A DNA stretch of 64,000 nt from Candidatus Rokuibacteriota bacterium (lineage in GTDB: Bacteria > Methylomirabilota > Methylomirabilia > Rokubacteriales > CSP1-6). The stretch spans positions 62,001 through 126,000 of the forward strand of contig JACQFL010000028.1 in NCBI GenBank assembly GCA_016200085.1, in the 5' to 3' direction. Below the pieces are notes generated by a model. It searched no databases and was not told the origin of the DNA. It saw nothing but the letters and a program-made list of their open reading frames with translations. Each line of letters starts with the position of its first letter. The stretch's first letter is position 1. Position numbers and translations under genes: made by a program. Shown here piece by piece: positions 17,204 to 27,582 of this stretch.

Positions 17204-19183
17204 TCACCTCGAGCGGCCGCGGTCCAGCGCGGCGATGATCGCGTCGACGTCGTAGACGCAACCGCCCCACGTGCCGCCGCCGACCTGCTGCAGCGCCGCC
17301 CAGAGCCGGGTCTCGGCCGGCAGCTCGGGATCGGGCGTGAGATCGGCCCGCGGCGGACGCGTGGCCAGCACGCGCGCGCCCTCCTCGGGCGTGAAGCGCG
17401 CGCCGCCCGCGCCGACGAGGTCCACCCGGCCCTCGAGCCGATCGCGGTCGACGACGATCTCGATCACGTCGCCCTCCACGACCCGGCCGATGGGACCGCC
17501 CGCCAGCGCTTCGGGTCCCACGTGGCCGATGCAGGCACCCGTGGAGACGCCCGAGAACCGCGCGTCGGTCACGACGGCGACGTGCTTGCCGAACGACAGG
17601 TGCCGCAGCGCCGCCGTGATCTGGAAGATCTCCTCCATCCCTGCGCCCAGCGGCCCGCGGCAGATGAGCACGAGGACGTCGCCGGACTTGATGCCCTGGG
17701 GCCCCTGGCTCTTGATGGCCGCGATGGCGTCCCGCTCGCGCGTGAAGACGCGCGCGGGGCCGACCTTGCGGTAGACGCCGTCGGGGTCGACGACCGACGG
17801 GTCGATCGCCGTGCTCTTGATCACCGAGCCCTCGGGCGCGAGGTTGCCGCGCGGGAAGGTCACCGTGCTGGTGAGCCCCCTCGCGCGGGCGGCGTCCGGG
17901 GACAGGATGACGTCGTCGGGATCGATGCCGTCGGCGCGCAGCCGGGCGCGCAGCGTGCGGCGGCGCTCGGAGGCTTCCCACCAGTCGAGCACGCGGCCCA
18001 CGGTGTCCCCCGCGACCGTGAGGCACGAGGTCTCGAGCAGGCCGAGGCGCCGCAGGTGCAGCATGACCTCGGGCACGCCGCCGGCCAGGAACACGCGGAC
18101 GGTGGGATGGCCGACCGGGCCGTTCGGCAGGACGTCGACGATGCGCGGCACGCGACGGTTGATGGCGCTCCAGTCCTCGATGCCGGGGCGACGCAGCCCG
18201 GCGGCGTGGGCGATCGCAGGCAGGTGTAGCAGGAGGTTCGTGGAGCCGCCGAACGCCGCGTGCACGACCATGGCGTTGCGCACGGCCGCGTCGGTGAGGA
18301 CGTCGCGGGTGGTGAGCCCGCGCGCCTCGAGGGCCACGAGCGCGCGGGCCGAGCGCCGCGCCATGTCCGTCCAGATCGGCTGTCCCGACGGAGCCAGCGC
18401 GCTGTGGACGAGGGCCAGGCCCAGCGCTTCACCGATCACCTGCGAGGTCGCCGCCGTGCCCAGGAACTGGCATCCGCCGCCCGGCGAGCCGCACGCGCGG
18501 CAGCCCAGCTCGGCGGCCGCCTCGAGCGTGAGCTCGCCGTGGGCGAAGCGCGCCCCGATCGACTGGACCTTGCCCGCGTCCTCGCCGTCCGTCGGGGGCA
18601 GCGTGACCCCGCCGGGCACCAGCACGCCCGGCAGATCGCGGGTCGCGCCTAGCGCCATCATCATCGCGGGCAGGCCCTTGTCGCAGGTCGCCACGCCCAG
18701 CACGCCCCGCCGCGTCGGAAGCGAGCGGATGAGCCGGCGGAACACCTGCGCGGCGTCGTTCCGGTACGCGAGGCTGTCCATCATCCCGACGGTGCCCTGG
18801 GTGCGGCCGTCGCACGGATCGGAGACGAAGCCCGCGAACGGCAGCCCGCCGAGGGCGCGGAACTCGTCCGCGGCGGCCCGGCAGAGCAGTCCGATCTCCC
18901 AGTGGCCGGTGTGATAGCCGAGCGCGATCGGGTGGCCGTCCTCGGCGCGGATGCCGCCCTGGGTGCTCAGCATCAGGAACTGCGGCCGCCCCAGCTCGCG
19001 CGGGTCCCAGCCCATGCCCGCGTTCTGGGTCATCCCGAAGATGTCGCCGCTCGGACGCTCGAGCAACATCTCGGCGGTGAGGGGCAGCCGCCCGCTCGGG
19101 CCTGCTCCGGACGTGGCGATCTCCCAGACGGCCTCGGTTCCCACGATGGCCTCGAAGGCGGGGGGCGCGCTCACCTGCTTCAC
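17204..19183 (-). CDS. IlvD/Edd family dehydratase (dihydroxy-acid dehydratase-like)
   Basis: [48 protein letters not shown] start inferred. Confidence 0.85.
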   Translation of the reverse strand: MKQVSAPPAFEAIVGTEAVWEIATSGAGPSGRLPLTAEMLLERPSGDIFGMTQNAGMGWDPRELGRPQFLMLSTQGGIRAEDGHPIALGYHTGHWEIGLLCRAAADEFRALGGLPFAGFVSDPCDGRTQGTVGMMDSLAYRNDAAQVFRRLIRSLPTRRGVLGVATCDKGLPAMMMALGATRDLPGVLVPGGVTLPPTDGEDAGKVQSIGARFAHGELTLEAAAELGCRACGSPGGGCQFLGTAATSQVIGEALGLALVHSALAPSGQPIWTDMARRSARALVALEARGLTTRDVLTDAAVRNAMVVHAAFGGSTNLLLHLPAIAHAAGLRRPGIEDWSAINRRVPRIVDVLPNGPVGHPTVRVFLAGGVPEVMLHLRRLGLLETSCLTVAGDTVGRVLDWWEASERRRTLRARLRADGIDPDDVILSPDAARARGLTSTVTFPRGNLAPEGSVIKSTAIDPSVVDPDGVYRKVGPARVFTRERDAIAAIKSQGPQGIKSGDVLVLICRGPLGAGMEEIFQITAALRHLSFGKHVAVVTDARFSGVSTGACIGHVGPEALAGGPIGRVVEGDVIEIVVDRDRLEGRVDLVGAGGARFTPEEGARVLATRPPRADLTPDPELPAETRLWAALQQVGGGTWGGCVYDVDAIIAALDRGRSR

Positions 19184-19324
19184 GGCTCTGGCTCCTTTGC
19201 GAAGATGAACGGCGAGGCCCAAGTGTCTCACGACGGCCGGCGGCCGCGCGCGTCAGGGGGTCAACGACGCGCGCGCCGAGCGCCGGGGGTCATCGAGGAG
19301 CGCCCCGGGGGACCCGGGGGCGCT

Positions 19325-19403
19325 TCCGAGCGTTGGGGGTATGGGGGCCATGTCGGGGCCCCCACGTCGATCAGTCGTCTGGGGGGCGCCCGGAGCCCCC
19401 CAG
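19325..19403. repeat. G-rich palindromic repeat (copy b, inverted relative to copy a), overlapping the 3' end of the esterase CDS
   Basis: 19379-19403 ctggggggcgcccggagccccccag is the reverse complement of the 2897 palindrome apart from the outer bases; gagcgt(t)ggggg also shared. Confidence 0.65.
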
Positions 19404-20336
19404 CTTCGGATGTCCCCGGAAGAAGTCCCAGATCACCTCGGTGGCGTCGACGTCCCGGCAGACGCGCCCGATGACGCGCTCGGGCAGGTATTGCCGCCCG
19501 CCCGGCCACGTGTGTCCCCCGCCCTCGAAGCGATACAGCACGACCTCGCTACCGTCGCGTCCGCCCGGGTAGACGTAGCGGCGGGCCCGACAGCCATCGT
19601 CCGGGTCGCGGTGGGCGACGTCCTCCACGACGGGGCTGAGCGCGCAGCCGTTGTGACGGACCCACAGCGCGACCACCGCGTCGGTGTCGAGGATACGGCC
19701 GCGGGGCCGGTTCATGAGGGTGATCGCGCCGCCGTGATACGGCACCAGCGGATCGTCGGTCCCCTGCATGATCAGGACGGACACCGCCGCGTCCGGCGTG
19801 AAGCGCACCGGCTCGCCGAGCCCGCCCGCGACTGGCGCGATCGCCGCGATCCGTGAGGCGCGGCGAACCGCGAGGTACTGGGAGAAGATCGCGCCGTTGG
19901 AGATGCCCGTGGCATAGATCCGGCGGGCGTCGATCGCCCGGTCGCGCCCGACGGCGGCCAGAAGCGCATCCACGAACGCGACGTCGTCGATGCCGTCGCG
20001 GTACGAGGGGATGACGGGATCGTCGCGACCGTCGTTCCAGCTGCGATTCAGGCCATCCGGATAGACCGCGATGAAGCCGTCGCGATCGGCGAGCCGGTCG
20101 AAGCCGATGGAGCGCTCGGTCGCGGCGCCCGTGGCGCCGCCCCCGTGGAAGACGAGCACGACGGGCAGGGGTCGATCCGCCCCGACGCCGGGAGGGACGT
20201 GGATCACGAAGGTGCGCTCCCGCCCGTCGACCTGCAGGGCTCTGGTCGACGACGCCGGCACCAGGGCGGCGATCCCCAGCGCGGCGAGCGCGACGGCCAC
20301 ACCGGTCACCCACATCGCCCGGCGGTCAGCGGTCAC
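19371..20336 (-). CDS. PHB depolymerase-family esterase (LpqC-like)
   Basis: VFHGGGATG, ATGISNGAIFSQYLA, GGHTWPGG. Confidence 0.85.
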   Translation of the reverse strand: MTADRRAMWVTGVAVALAALGIAALVPASSTRALQVDGRERTFVIHVPPGVGADRPLPVVLVFHGGGATGAATERSIGFDRLADRDGFIAVYPDGLNRSWNDGRDDPVIPSYRDGIDDVAFVDALLAAVGRDRAIDARRIYATGISNGAIFSQYLAVRRASRIAAIAPVAGGLGEPVRFTPDAAVSVLIMQGTDDPLVPYHGGAITLMNRPRGRILDTDAVVALWVRHNGCALSPVVEDVAHRDPDDGCRARRYVYPGGRDGSEVVLYRFEGGGHTWPGGRQYLPERVIGRVCRDVDATEVIWDFFRGHPKLGGSGRPPDD

Positions 20337-20394
20337 GGACGGTCCTCACCCCGCTCGCTCACGACCCCCGTGGGACGTGCACGGGGGGCGGACC

Positions 20395-20816
20395 GTTTAC
20401 GAGGTCGGCTCAGCGGCCGCGCGGCGACCTCGGGGCCGAAGCCCCGCCCGGCCGGCGCGCCGGCGCGGTACGACGGGCAGAACACGTCGGCCTCGCGGAC
20501 GAGCGCGCGCAGGCGCCCGGTGTCGTCCTCCTGGCGCAGATCCAGACGCGTGGAGAGTTTGCCGCGTCCCACGTCGATCACGTGGTTGTCGAAGTGGGGC
20601 ACGTGGCCAGCGCTCACCACATGACGTCGGCGCCCTGCTCGGCCAGCGTGCGGCCGCAGACCGGTCCCGCGATCACGGGCGTGAGGTCGAGCGTCCCGGC
20701 AGGACCGGATCGCTGCTCGAGAGATTGACCTGCTCGAGCGCGGCCGGATCACCGCCGGCGAGCGACCAGAGCCCGGCCAGCGCGGCGCGGGCTTCGATCG
20801 GGATCATGAGGTCCAT
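20395..20816 (-). pseudogene. CaiB/BaiF CoA-transferase family pseudogene (internal deletion plus frameshifts)
   Basis: Recognisable segments in different frames: IPIEARAALAGLWSLAGGDPAALEQVNLSSSDPVLP; LDLTPVIAGPVCGRTLAEQGADVMW; AGHVPHFDNHVIDVGRGKLSTRLDLRQEDDTGRLRALVREADVF. Confidence 0.75.
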
Positions 20817-20908
20817 GGCCCAGCGCCGGGCGGCGCGATCCGCAAGCCTGGTGCCACGCGCCCCGCCTACACGAGGCGCGCGCCGAGCGTGGGGGGGCTC
20901 CCGCTGGA

Positions 20909-22912
20909 TCACATCAGGCCCATCCAGCGCCAGAGCGGGACGCTGGCGAGCAGGGCGACCAGCGTGGCGATCGCGAAGGCCAGCGCACCCCGCCGGGCCT
21001 GCCGGTGGGTGAAGATGTGCGGCTCGGCGCCGTGATAGAGCGCCAGGTACTGCGTGTTCTGGTACGGCGTCAGGAACGTGCTACACGCCATCAGGGTCGT
21101 CATCGCCACCACCCACGGATCGATGCCCGCCGCCCGGGCGAACGGCATCATGGCCAGCACGAGCAGCGGCGCCGCGGCCTGCCAGCGCAGCACCAGCGTG
21201 ACGCCGACGGACAGGATCGCCAGCGCTCCGACGAAGAGGAGCGGCGTGTGGGCGAGCGGGCCCGCGATCCCCTTCACCATCGCCGTGAGCCAGCGGTCGA
21301 GGCCGGTCGTCTCGAAGACTCGCGCCATGCTGGCCAGGATCCCGAAGAGCAGCAGGAAGTCCCAGTCGATCGCCCGGAACACCTTCTTCTGGAGCACGCC
21401 GGCCACGCCCAGCACCCCGAGCGCAAGCGCGGCCAGCCATGCGGGATCGATCCCGTGCCACGGCTGGCTGGCGAAGCCGGCGAGCAGCACGATCGTCACC
21501 GCGAGCGTGACCTTCTCGCCCGGCGACGGACGGCCAAGCAGCGCCTGCTGGACGGCGAGGCGTTCGCGACGGTCGGTGCGGCTCGGGCGCGGGGCCGTGG
21601 CGGACGGCCGGTACAGCCACAGCAGCGCGACCAGGAAGGTCGCGAGGAGGATCGCGGTGGTCGGCGCCGCCCGCAGGCCCCACACCGTCCACGTGAGGCT
21701 CGCCCGCGTGGTCTCGGGCATGAGCGCGTAGACGAGCAGGGTCGTGCTCGAGCTCGTGAGGAAGGCGGCGACGGTCTGGCCGAAGCCGACGAGCACGGCC
21801 ATGGCCAGCCCCGTGGCCGCGCGCGTGCCGAGCCGATAGCCGAGCGCCTCGATCAGCTCGCCGACCGCGGGAGCGAGGAGGGCGACGCGGCCGGTGGCGT
21901 TGGGCATGGCGGGCCCGATCAGCACCCCGGCGAGACAGAGCGCGATGGCCTGGCCCGCGTACGTCCCCGGCACGCGCCGCACCGACCAGAGCGCGAAGCG
22001 GTAGAGCAAGCCCGAGGCGCTGACCGCGGCGCCCACGGCGAGCGTCGCCACCTGGAGCGCCCACGCCGTGGAGGTGAAGCCGCTGACCGCAACCGCCGGC
22101 AGGGTCACGCCGCCGATCACCCAGATCGACGCCAGGGTCAACGCCACCACGCCGTCGGGCAGCGCCTCGAACGCCAGGACGGCGACGAGGGCGACCAGGG
22201 TCCAGAGCGCGTGCCAGCCGCGGACCGGCAGGTCGGCGGGCGACGGCGTGAGCCAGCCCGCGGCGAGAGCGGCGGCGGCGAGCGCGACGCCGATCAGGGG
22301 ACGCCACGTGATGGCGACGCGCCGGGCCCGCCGCCTCGGAAGCTCGACGGCGGTCGCGTCGATGCGAAGCGCGGTGCGCGCCGGCTCGCTCTCCGCCAGC
22401 GCGCCGGCCTGGTGCGCAGCGAGCACCAAGCGGTTGGCCGCGGCGAGCCGGCGGCTCACGGTGGCGGCCATCGCGAGCACGACCGTCGGATCGTCGCCCA
22501 CCAGATCGAGAAAGCGCGCCCGCTCCAGGCGCACCGCCTCGACGGGGCCCTCGGCGCGTACGGTCGCCGAGCGCGGCTCGCCGGTCAGCAGGGCCATCTC
22601 GCCGATGGGATCGCCCGCGCGGGCCGTCGCGAGCCGCAGCGCGCCCGCCCCGTCCGTGCCCTGCTTGAAGACCCCGAGCTGGCCCCGCACGACGACGTAC
22701 AGCGCGTCGCCCGGGTCGTCCTGGCGGCAGAGCACCCCGCCGTCCTGGAACCGACACAGCTCGAGGTGCGCGGCAAGGCGGGCCAGGCGGAGACGATCGA
22801 GCCCGCTGAAGAGGTCCACCCGGGCCAGCAGCGCCGCGTAGTCCGCGGCGGAGAGGGCGGAGGGCGTGGGGACGGCAGCGGGCTCGCCCGGTCCGCCCGG
22901 TTCGATCGGCAT
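20909..22912 (-). CDS. SLC13/CitT-type permease with N-terminal cyclic nucleotide-binding domain
   Basis: cNMP domain (DALYVVVRGQLGVFKQG..GDPIGEMALLTGEPRSATVRA) followed by ~12 TM segments. Confidence 0.85.
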   Translation of the reverse strand: MPIEPGGPGEPAAVPTPSALSAADYAALLARVDLFSGLDRLRLARLAAHLELCRFQDGGVLCRQDDPGDALYVVVRGQLGVFKQGTDGAGALRLATARAGDPIGEMALLTGEPRSATVRAEGPVEAVRLERARFLDLVGDDPTVVLAMAATVSRRLAAANRLVLAAHQAGALAESEPARTALRIDATAVELPRRRARRVAITWRPLIGVALAAAALAAGWLTPSPADLPVRGWHALWTLVALVAVLAFEALPDGVVALTLASIWVIGGVTLPAVAVSGFTSTAWALQVATLAVGAAVSASGLLYRFALWSVRRVPGTYAGQAIALCLAGVLIGPAMPNATGRVALLAPAVGELIEALGYRLGTRAATGLAMAVLVGFGQTVAAFLTSSSTTLLVYALMPETTRASLTWTVWGLRAAPTTAILLATFLVALLWLYRPSATAPRPSRTDRRERLAVQQALLGRPSPGEKVTLAVTIVLLAGFASQPWHGIDPAWLAALALGVLGVAGVLQKKVFRAIDWDFLLLFGILASMARVFETTGLDRWLTAMVKGIAGPLAHTPLLFVGALAILSVGVTLVLRWQAAAPLLVLAMMPFARAAGIDPWVVAMTTLMACSTFLTPYQNTQYLALYHGAEPHIFTHRQARRGALAFAIATLVALLASVPLWRWMGLM

Positions 22913-22923
22913 CGATCGAGACT

Positions 22924-23310
22924 CTAGCGTCGAGACCCGGTCGTGTCGTGAGACGCCACGTCCCGCGGGAAGCCGTCGGCGCGAACGACGTCGTGCAGCC
23001 GCACCGGCGTATCGTCGCGCGAGGGCCGGCAGCCGTCACGCCGTGCCTCATCCTCGCACGCGTAACAGCGTTCCGGGCTTGCTTCCTCGTAGAAGCGGCT
23101 CGCCGGCACGTAGTAGACGCGCCGGCCAGGCTCGTACGACGCGTAGCCCTTGATGGGATGCGACGCGGGGCACGTCCAGGGATCCTCGGGCGGCACACCC
23201 GGCCGGTCGGTGGCGCGAGCCGATGCAACCCGGACGGTGCTGATCATGGCCAGGACCACGAGAGACGCAACGATGAAATCAGTCAGTGGCGCTCGCCGGT
23301 TCGACGTCAT
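22924..23310 (-). CDS. hypothetical exported protein (CPASHPIKGY...YACEDEARRDGCR Cys pattern)
   Basis: signal peptide and conserved-looking Cys motifs. Confidence 0.6.
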   Translation of the reverse strand: MTSNRRAPLTDFIVASLVVLAMISTVRVASARATDRPGVPPEDPWTCPASHPIKGYASYEPGRRVYYVPASRFYEEASPERCYACEDEARRDGCRPSRDDTPVRLHDVVRADGFPRDVASHDTTGSRR

Positions 23311-23346
23311 CGCTTCAGGTAGAGCCTCAGGGAATGGACGCCCCGG

Positions 23347-23787
23347 TCACATGATCGCCGACGTCCGCTCCCCGGCCGCCGGCCAGACGTTGAAGGCGGC
23401 GTCCCACTCGGCGATCATCCCGTCGCGCATGCGCCAGACCTCGAGCCCGTGCCCGGTCATCGCCACGCTCGTCCGGGCGTCCTCCCACGTGCCCTCCCAG
23501 AGGTTGGCGAGGACGTTGCCCTCCAGCGCGAGCAGGGTCTTGCGGAGCCGGTAGCCCTTCTGTCGCGCGAAGCGCGCCGCGAAGAACGCCCTGATGGCGT
23601 CGCGCCCGCGCTGCTCGGGCTGCTCGGCGAAGCGGAAGACACAATCGGGCGTGAAGCCGTGGACCAGGGCCTCGAGGTCACGACGGTGGAACATGTCCTC
23701 GACGATCCGCAGCAGGGCCTCGGCCTGGGCTCGGGTCCACCCTTCGGCACCTCTGGGAAGCACGACGGAGGCTGCGGCGACGGCCAT
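23347..23787 (-). CDS. nuclear transport factor 2-like (SnoaL-type) protein
   Basis: NTF2-like pattern. Confidence 0.75.
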   Translation of the reverse strand: MAVAAASVVLPRGAEGWTRAQAEALLRIVEDMFHRRDLEALVHGFTPDCVFRFAEQPEQRGRDAIRAFFAARFARQKGYRLRKTLLALEGNVLANLWEGTWEDARTSVAMTGHGLEVWRMRDGMIAEWDAAFNVWPAAGERTSAIM

Positions 23788-23813
23788 GGTGGCTCCCCTC
23801 AGCGACGCGGCGG

Positions 23814-24278
23814 CTAGAAGTACTGGATGCCCATGGTCTCGGCGACCAGCACGGGGCGCTCCTGCCCCTCGACCTCGACGGTCATCTGCGAGGTGATGCG
23901 CACGCCGTTGCCCTCGACATCCTCGACGTTGGCGATGCGCTGCCGGAGCCGGATCCGCGAGCCGGCGGGCACCGGGCCGGTGAAGCGCACCTTGTTGGAG
24001 CCGTAGTTGAGGCCCCGCGTGCGCTTCTCCACCCGGACGAGCGTGGCGGCCAGCCGCGGCACCAGCGAGAGCGTGAGATAGCCGTGGGCGATGGTCTTGC
24101 CGCCCGGCATCTCGCGCTTGGCGCGCTCGACGTCCACGTGGATCCACTGGTGATCGCCGGTGGCCTCGGCGAACTTGTCGATCATCGCCTGGTCCACGGT
24201 CATCCAGTCGGAGGGGCCCAGCTCGCGGCCGATGTGCTGCTTGAGATCCTGCGGCGTCTCGACGATGAGTGTGCTCAT
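23814..24278 (-). CDS. MaoC family dehydratase
   Basis: FAEATGDHQWIHVD...IAHGYLTLS hot-dog motif. Confidence 0.92.
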   Translation of the reverse strand: MSTLIVETPQDLKQHIGRELGPSDWMTVDQAMIDKFAEATGDHQWIHVDVERAKREMPGGKTIAHGYLTLSLVPRLAATLVRVEKRTRGLNYGSNKVRFTGPVPAGSRIRLRQRIANVEDVEGNGVRITSQMTVEVEGQERPVLVAETMGIQYF

Positions 24279-24337
24279 GGCCCCGCATGGTAGCCCACCC
24301 GGCCGCGCTCGTCGATACGGCCCCGGCCGACGGCCTC

Positions 24338-24841
24338 CTAGCCTCCGTAATAGATGTTGTCGCCGAGCTCCTTGAGCCAGAGCGTCGCGTCGTCCGCACG
24401 GCCCTGGGGCGCGGCGGCGAGACCGGCCTCGACCACCTCCCCCACGAAGACCGAATGGTCGCCGCGCTCGACGGTGTCGACCAGCCGGCACTCCACGAAG
24501 GCCGGGGCGCGCTCGAGCACGGGCGCGCCGGTGGCCCCCTTGCGGAAGGGCTCGCCGGAGATGGTCTGCCCCTCGCGCGTGGCCGGCTTGAAGAACGTGA
24601 AGGCGGCCTTCTGCTGGCCCTTGCCCAGCACGTTGAGCGCGAAGGCCCCCGAGTCCTTGATGATGGCGTGGATGTGGGAGTCGGCCTTCACGCCGACCAC
24701 GACGAGCGGTGGCGCGAACGAGGCCTGGGTCACCCAGTTCACCGTCGCAGCGCCGATGGCGCCGTCCTTGCCCTCGGCGGTGAGGACGTAGAGCCCGTAG
24801 GGGATCATTCGCAGCACGGTCTTCTTGGCGTTGGCATCCAT
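24338..24841 (-). CDS. flavin reductase family protein
   Basis: YGLYVLTAEGKDGAIGAATVNWVTQASFAPPLV. Confidence 0.85.
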   Translation of the reverse strand: MDANAKKTVLRMIPYGLYVLTAEGKDGAIGAATVNWVTQASFAPPLVVVGVKADSHIHAIIKDSGAFALNVLGKGQQKAAFTFFKPATREGQTISGEPFRKGATGAPVLERAPAFVECRLVDTVERGDHSVFVGEVVEAGLAAAPQGRADDATLWLKELGDNIYYGG

Positions 24842-24872
24842 GGCAGCCTCTCCGTTGGTTGGTGGTGTCGCC

Positions 24873-26387
24873 TCACCAGGGATCGATCCCCCGGCGATCC
24901 GCCCGCGGCGTCCGCGCCGCCGGTGCGACGGCCAGAGCGCGCGCGAGGATATCGCGGGTGTCGGCCGGGTCGATGACGTCGTCGAGGCGGAACCGGCCGG
25001 CGAGCGCCCGCGCCGTGTGGTCCTGCCGCAAGCGCTCGGTGTGCGCGCGCCGCACGTCGCGCGGCGCTCCCGTGGCCTCGATCTCGTCGCGGTGCAGGAT
25101 GTTCACGGCGCCCTCCAGCCCCATGCCGCCGAACTCCGCGCCGGGCCAGGCCACCGCGAGCACGGGATCGAAGGGCGGGGAGCCCATCGCGTAATAGCCG
25201 AGGCCGTAGGCCTTCCGCAGCACGACCGTGAGGATGGGTGCGCTCGCGCGCGCGAGAGCGTGGATCACGCGGGCGCTGTGACGGACGAGCGCCGTGGTCT
25301 CCACCTGCGGCCCCACCATGAATCCCGGCGTGTCCACGAGGAAGACCAGGGGCAGGCCGAACGCGTCGCACAGCTGGACGAAGCGCGCGATCTTGTCGGA
25401 CGCGTTCGCGTCGATGGCGCCCGCCATCACCATCGGCTGGCTGGCGACGAGCCCGACGGGCCGGCCGTCGATGCGCGCCAGCGCGGTGACGACGTTGCGA
25501 GCGAACTCCGCGCGCAGCTCCATGGCGCTGTCGGCGTCGGCCAGCGCGGTGATGACCTTGCGCACGTCGTACGCCTGGCGCGCCGCCCCGGGCACCAGCG
25601 TGCGCAGGGCGTCGCGGGGAACCGGCGGATCGACAGGGTGGCCGCGCCCCTCGAAGAAGGCGAGGTACGTGCGGAGCGCGTCCACCGCCCGGGCGTCGTC
25701 CTCGACGAGCAGGTCGACGGCGCCCGCCCGGGCGTGGACCTCGACGGGGCCGATCTGCTCGGGGCTCAGCCGCTCGCCCGTGGCGGACTCCACCAGGGGG
25801 GGCCCGGCCATGCCCATGGTGGCGCGGCGGGTCGCCACCACGAGATCGCAGAGCCCGGCGAGGTTGGCGTGACCGGCAAACGCGGGCCCCACCACCGCGC
25901 AGACGACCGGCACCTGACCGGAGAGGCGGGCGAGCGACACGAAGGTCCGCGCGCTGGTCCCGAAGCCGATGCCCAGCTCCTGGGCGCGCGCGCCGCCGCC
26001 CTCCGAGAAGATCGCCACCGGCCAGGCGCGGGAGGCGGCCAGCGCGAGGATCCGATCGATCTTGAGATGACTCACGTGCCCCTGGCTGGCGCCGAGCACG
26101 GTGTAGTCGTACGACACCACGGCGAGGGGCCGGCCGCGCAGGGTGCCGACGCCGGTCACGATGCCGTCCGCCGGTCCGTCGAGGTCGGGGTGGGCCGGGC
26201 GCGCCAGCAAGCCATATTCGACGAACGATGTCGCGTCGAGGAGCCGGGCGATCCGCTCGCGCGCGGTGAGCGCGCCGCGGCGGTGCTGGCGCTCGACCGC
26301 GTCGGGCCGGCCGGCGTCGAGGAGGCGGGCGCGCTCGTCGCCGAAGGCCTGCGGCGACGGCGGAGGCTCGGAGGGGCTCGACGTCAC
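24873..26387 (-). CDS. acyl-CoA carboxylase carboxyltransferase (beta) subunit
   Basis: ACC carboxyltransferase motifs (GMAGPPLVESATGE, FLVDTPGFMVGPQVE). Confidence 0.88.
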   Translation of the reverse strand: MTSSPSEPPPSPQAFGDERARLLDAGRPDAVERQHRRGALTARERIARLLDATSFVEYGLLARPAHPDLDGPADGIVTGVGTLRGRPLAVVSYDYTVLGASQGHVSHLKIDRILALAASRAWPVAIFSEGGGARAQELGIGFGTSARTFVSLARLSGQVPVVCAVVGPAFAGHANLAGLCDLVVATRRATMGMAGPPLVESATGERLSPEQIGPVEVHARAGAVDLLVEDDARAVDALRTYLAFFEGRGHPVDPPVPRDALRTLVPGAARQAYDVRKVITALADADSAMELRAEFARNVVTALARIDGRPVGLVASQPMVMAGAIDANASDKIARFVQLCDAFGLPLVFLVDTPGFMVGPQVETTALVRHSARVIHALARASAPILTVVLRKAYGLGYYAMGSPPFDPVLAVAWPGAEFGGMGLEGAVNILHRDEIEATGAPRDVRRAHTERLRQDHTARALAGRFRLDDVIDPADTRDILARALAVAPAARTPRADRRGIDPW

Positions 26388-26515
26388 GCCACCTTGTAGC
26401 CGTCCGGCGACGGCCCCGTCAAGGGCGCCGGCTCCTCGCCGGCCCGCGTGTTGACCGTCCCCGGAGCACGCCGTAGAGTCACGGCGCGGCCGACGATCGG
26501 CGGCGTGGGGAGGAC

Positions 26516-27523
26516 GTGATGGGTGGGGACTGCTGCGCTCAGGAGGGCCACGGGGCCGGGGACGCCCGCTTCGACATCAAGAAGGTCGCCGAGGGCGTGC
26601 ACCTGGCCTTCGCGGCGCCGGCCTACAAGGTGAACTCCAACACCGCGATCATCGAGAGCGACGACGGCGTGGTCATCGTGGACACGCACTCCAAGCCCTC
26701 GGCCGCGCGCGTCATCGTCGACCGCCTGCGGGAGCTGACCCCGAAGCCCGTACGGTATGTCATCAACACGCACTTCCACTGGGACCACTGGCACGGCAAC
26801 GAGGTCTACCCGGCGGCGTATCCGGGCGCCGAGATCGTGACCAACCAGATCACGCGCGAGGCCATGCTCCGGAAGGGGCTCAAGCGCATCCAGGATCACG
26901 TCCGCCAGGTCCCGGCCGAGATCGCGACGCTCGAGGCCGACCTCGCGGCGGCCACCGGCGCCGGGCAGCGCGCGAAGCTCGAGCACGATCTGCGCATGGC
27001 TCGGTCCTATCTCGCCGAGGTCAAGGGTCTCAAGCCGGCGCTGCCGACGATCGCCTTCGAGCAGACCATGAAGATCTACCGGCGCGACCGCGAGATCCAC
27101 CTGCTCCACCTGGGCCGCGCCCACACCGAGGGCGACGTGTTCGTCCATCTGCCGCGCGAGAAGGTGGTCATCACCGGGGATGCCCTCATCGGCTGGACGC
27201 CGTACATGGGCGACGGCTATCCGGAGGAGTGGGTCGGCACGCTCGATCGCCTGGCGCAGCTCGATTTCACCCACATCATCATGGGGCACGGGGACGTGGT
27301 GGGACGGGAATGGCTCGCCACCTTCCGCGGCTACGTCCACGATCTTGTCGAGGCCGTGCGTCGGGAGGCGGCGACCGGGGCCCCGCTCGACGAGGTCAAG
27401 CAGCGCGTGCCGGCCGCCCTGGCGCCCGCCTACGAGAAACCCTTCTCACGCTACGGGGATTACCGGCCCTGGCGGCAGCAGATCCTCGGCAACATCGAGC
27501 GGACGTTCGCGCAGGTCGGCTGA
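26516..27523 (+). CDS. MBL-fold metallohydrolase
   Basis: NTHFHWDHWHGN, LGRAHTEGDVFVHLP, GHGDVVG. Confidence 0.9.
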   Translation: MMGGDCCAQEGHGAGDARFDIKKVAEGVHLAFAAPAYKVNSNTAIIESDDGVVIVDTHSKPSAARVIVDRLRELTPKPVRYVINTHFHWDHWHGNEVYPAAYPGAEIVTNQITREAMLRKGLKRIQDHVRQVPAEIATLEADLAAATGAGQRAKLEHDLRMARSYLAEVKGLKPALPTIAFEQTMKIYRRDREIHLLHLGRAHTEGDVFVHLPREKVVITGDALIGWTPYMGDGYPEEWVGTLDRLAQLDFTHIIMGHGDVVGREWLATFRGYVHDLVEAVRREAATGAPLDEVKQRVPAALAPAYEKPFSRYGDYRPWRQQILGNIERTFAQVG

Positions 27524-27582
27524 GGCGGTGAGCAGCGCGCCGCCCGGGGGTGCGGTGTCTCCCCGGGCGGCGGGATCGGGCG

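Noticed and set aside
21005-22927. 640-aa plus-strand ORF (also 34966..37092 and 2893..4314)
   Set aside because: Shadows of supported genes; H/R/G/E-rich without domains.
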